In this document: positions 63,979-64,000 of the stretch, one piece after another
How positions within the stretch are numbered: the first letter of the stretch is position 1
Layout of the letters: the number at the start of each line of letters is the position of its first letter
NCBI GenBank assembly: GCA_028696165.1
Contig: JAQVHQ010000006.1
Coordinates: 38,418-102,417 of the forward strand
Reading direction: 5' to 3'
From: Lachnospiraceae bacterium
GTDB lineage: Bacteria; Bacillota; Clostridia; Lachnospirales; Lachnospiraceae
DNA: 64,000 bases
The notes under the pieces: model-generated
The model's input: the letters and a program-made list of their open reading frames with translations, nothing else
Told to the model about the DNA's origin: nothing
Database searches by the model: none
Translations under genes and position numbers: made by a program

Positions 63979-64000
63979 ATGGTTAAATGGATGGATTACT
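63979..64000 (+). CDS. Start of a plus-strand gene (cut by window edge)
   Basis: An ATG at 63979 is preceded by GGAGGTG with 8-nt spacing and reads MVKWMDY to the edge. Only seven codons are visible, so no product can be named. The palindrome just upstream suggests regulated expression. Confidence 0.4.

Noticed and set aside
1..64000. tRNA, rRNA or known riboswitch genes
   Set aside because: I scanned intergenic regions for tRNA-like arms and conserved riboswitch cores and saw none; a covariance-model scan would be decisive.

Overview
The window comes from a low-GC anaerobic Firmicute, most likely a gut Lachnospiraceae (Blautia/Ruminococcus-like). This is inferred from gene content: type III glutamine synthetase, anaerobic sulfite reductase AsrABC with an FNT-family channel, a YesM/YesN two-component system, a CdaR-type regulator, FtsEX-CtpA, repeated URO-D-family methyltransferase genes and an RbsABC-type importer. 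Nearly every gene is on the minus strand. The clear plus-strand genes are a small membrane protein (32483-32824), a LacI-type regulator (51933-54188), a broken XRE regulator (13718-13959) and a gene that starts at the right edge (63979). I saw no rRNA, tRNA, transposase or CRISPR array.

Region 1 (1-2775) is a YesM/YesN sensor kinase-response regulator pair whose kinase runs off the left edge. Region 2 (2828-13959) is an accessory island built from pieces of an RHS/YD-repeat polymorphic toxin. Read in the minus direction it holds: an N-terminally truncated RHS gene fused by a breakpoint to a broken XRE regulator; a membrane protein that may be its immunity partner; a terminator; a holin and a CHAP-like endolysin; a terminator; a displaced RHS C-terminal tip; two more candidate immunity genes; a second, almost identical terminator-holin-endolysin block; a decayed RHS scrap; and two more small genes. 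The holin-endolysin block is a direct repeat of about 1.73 kb. This alternation of toxin tips and lysis cassettes is the most unusual structure in the window.

Region 3 (14030-24462) is chromosomal: a HAD phosphatase, endonuclease III, a KaiC/PPDK-like ATP-grasp protein, and a sulfite respiration block (Crp-family regulator, FNT channel, asrA, asrB, asrC). The block has a Crp-like palindrome in the channel promoter region. A zinc-ligand-less URO-D paralogue and a GPH-type sugar transporter follow (23386-25845).

Region 4 (26158-40773) carries degV, ctpA, ftsX, ftsE, a CdaR-type regulator, a YitT protein, an OPT oligopeptide transporter with a PqqD-like partner, a VWA/MoxR pair, a 53-bp minisatellite of about 15 copies, and an RsuA-family pseudouridine synthase.

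Region 5 (41216-50291) carries an AAA_14/DUF4143 ATPase, a large non-coding hairpin with 92-bp repeats, the nitrogen set amtB-glnK-glnN (with a promoter-plus-terminator leader in front of glnN), a two-domain PPK2 polyphosphate kinase, and class II fructose-bisphosphate aldolase.

Region 6 (50577-63546) looks like one regulon. A LacI-type regulator fused to a second solute-binding domain sits divergently from a URO-D methyltransferase gene. The same 12-bp palindrome (TTAAACGTTTAA) lies between those two genes and again upstream of a seven-gene operon: SGNH esterase, PpiC-like foldase, ABC ATPase, two permeases, substrate-binding lipoprotein and rhamnose-mutarotase homologue. A third URO-D gene follows. 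The substrate is unknown; a methylated or acylated sugar-like compound is my inference.

Two intergenic regions (about 15.6-16.2 kb and 42.7-43.4 kb) share one non-coding architecture: short GTGCC/GGCAC hairpins next to a 250-290 bp inverted repeat. This suggests a dispersed structured element in this genome.
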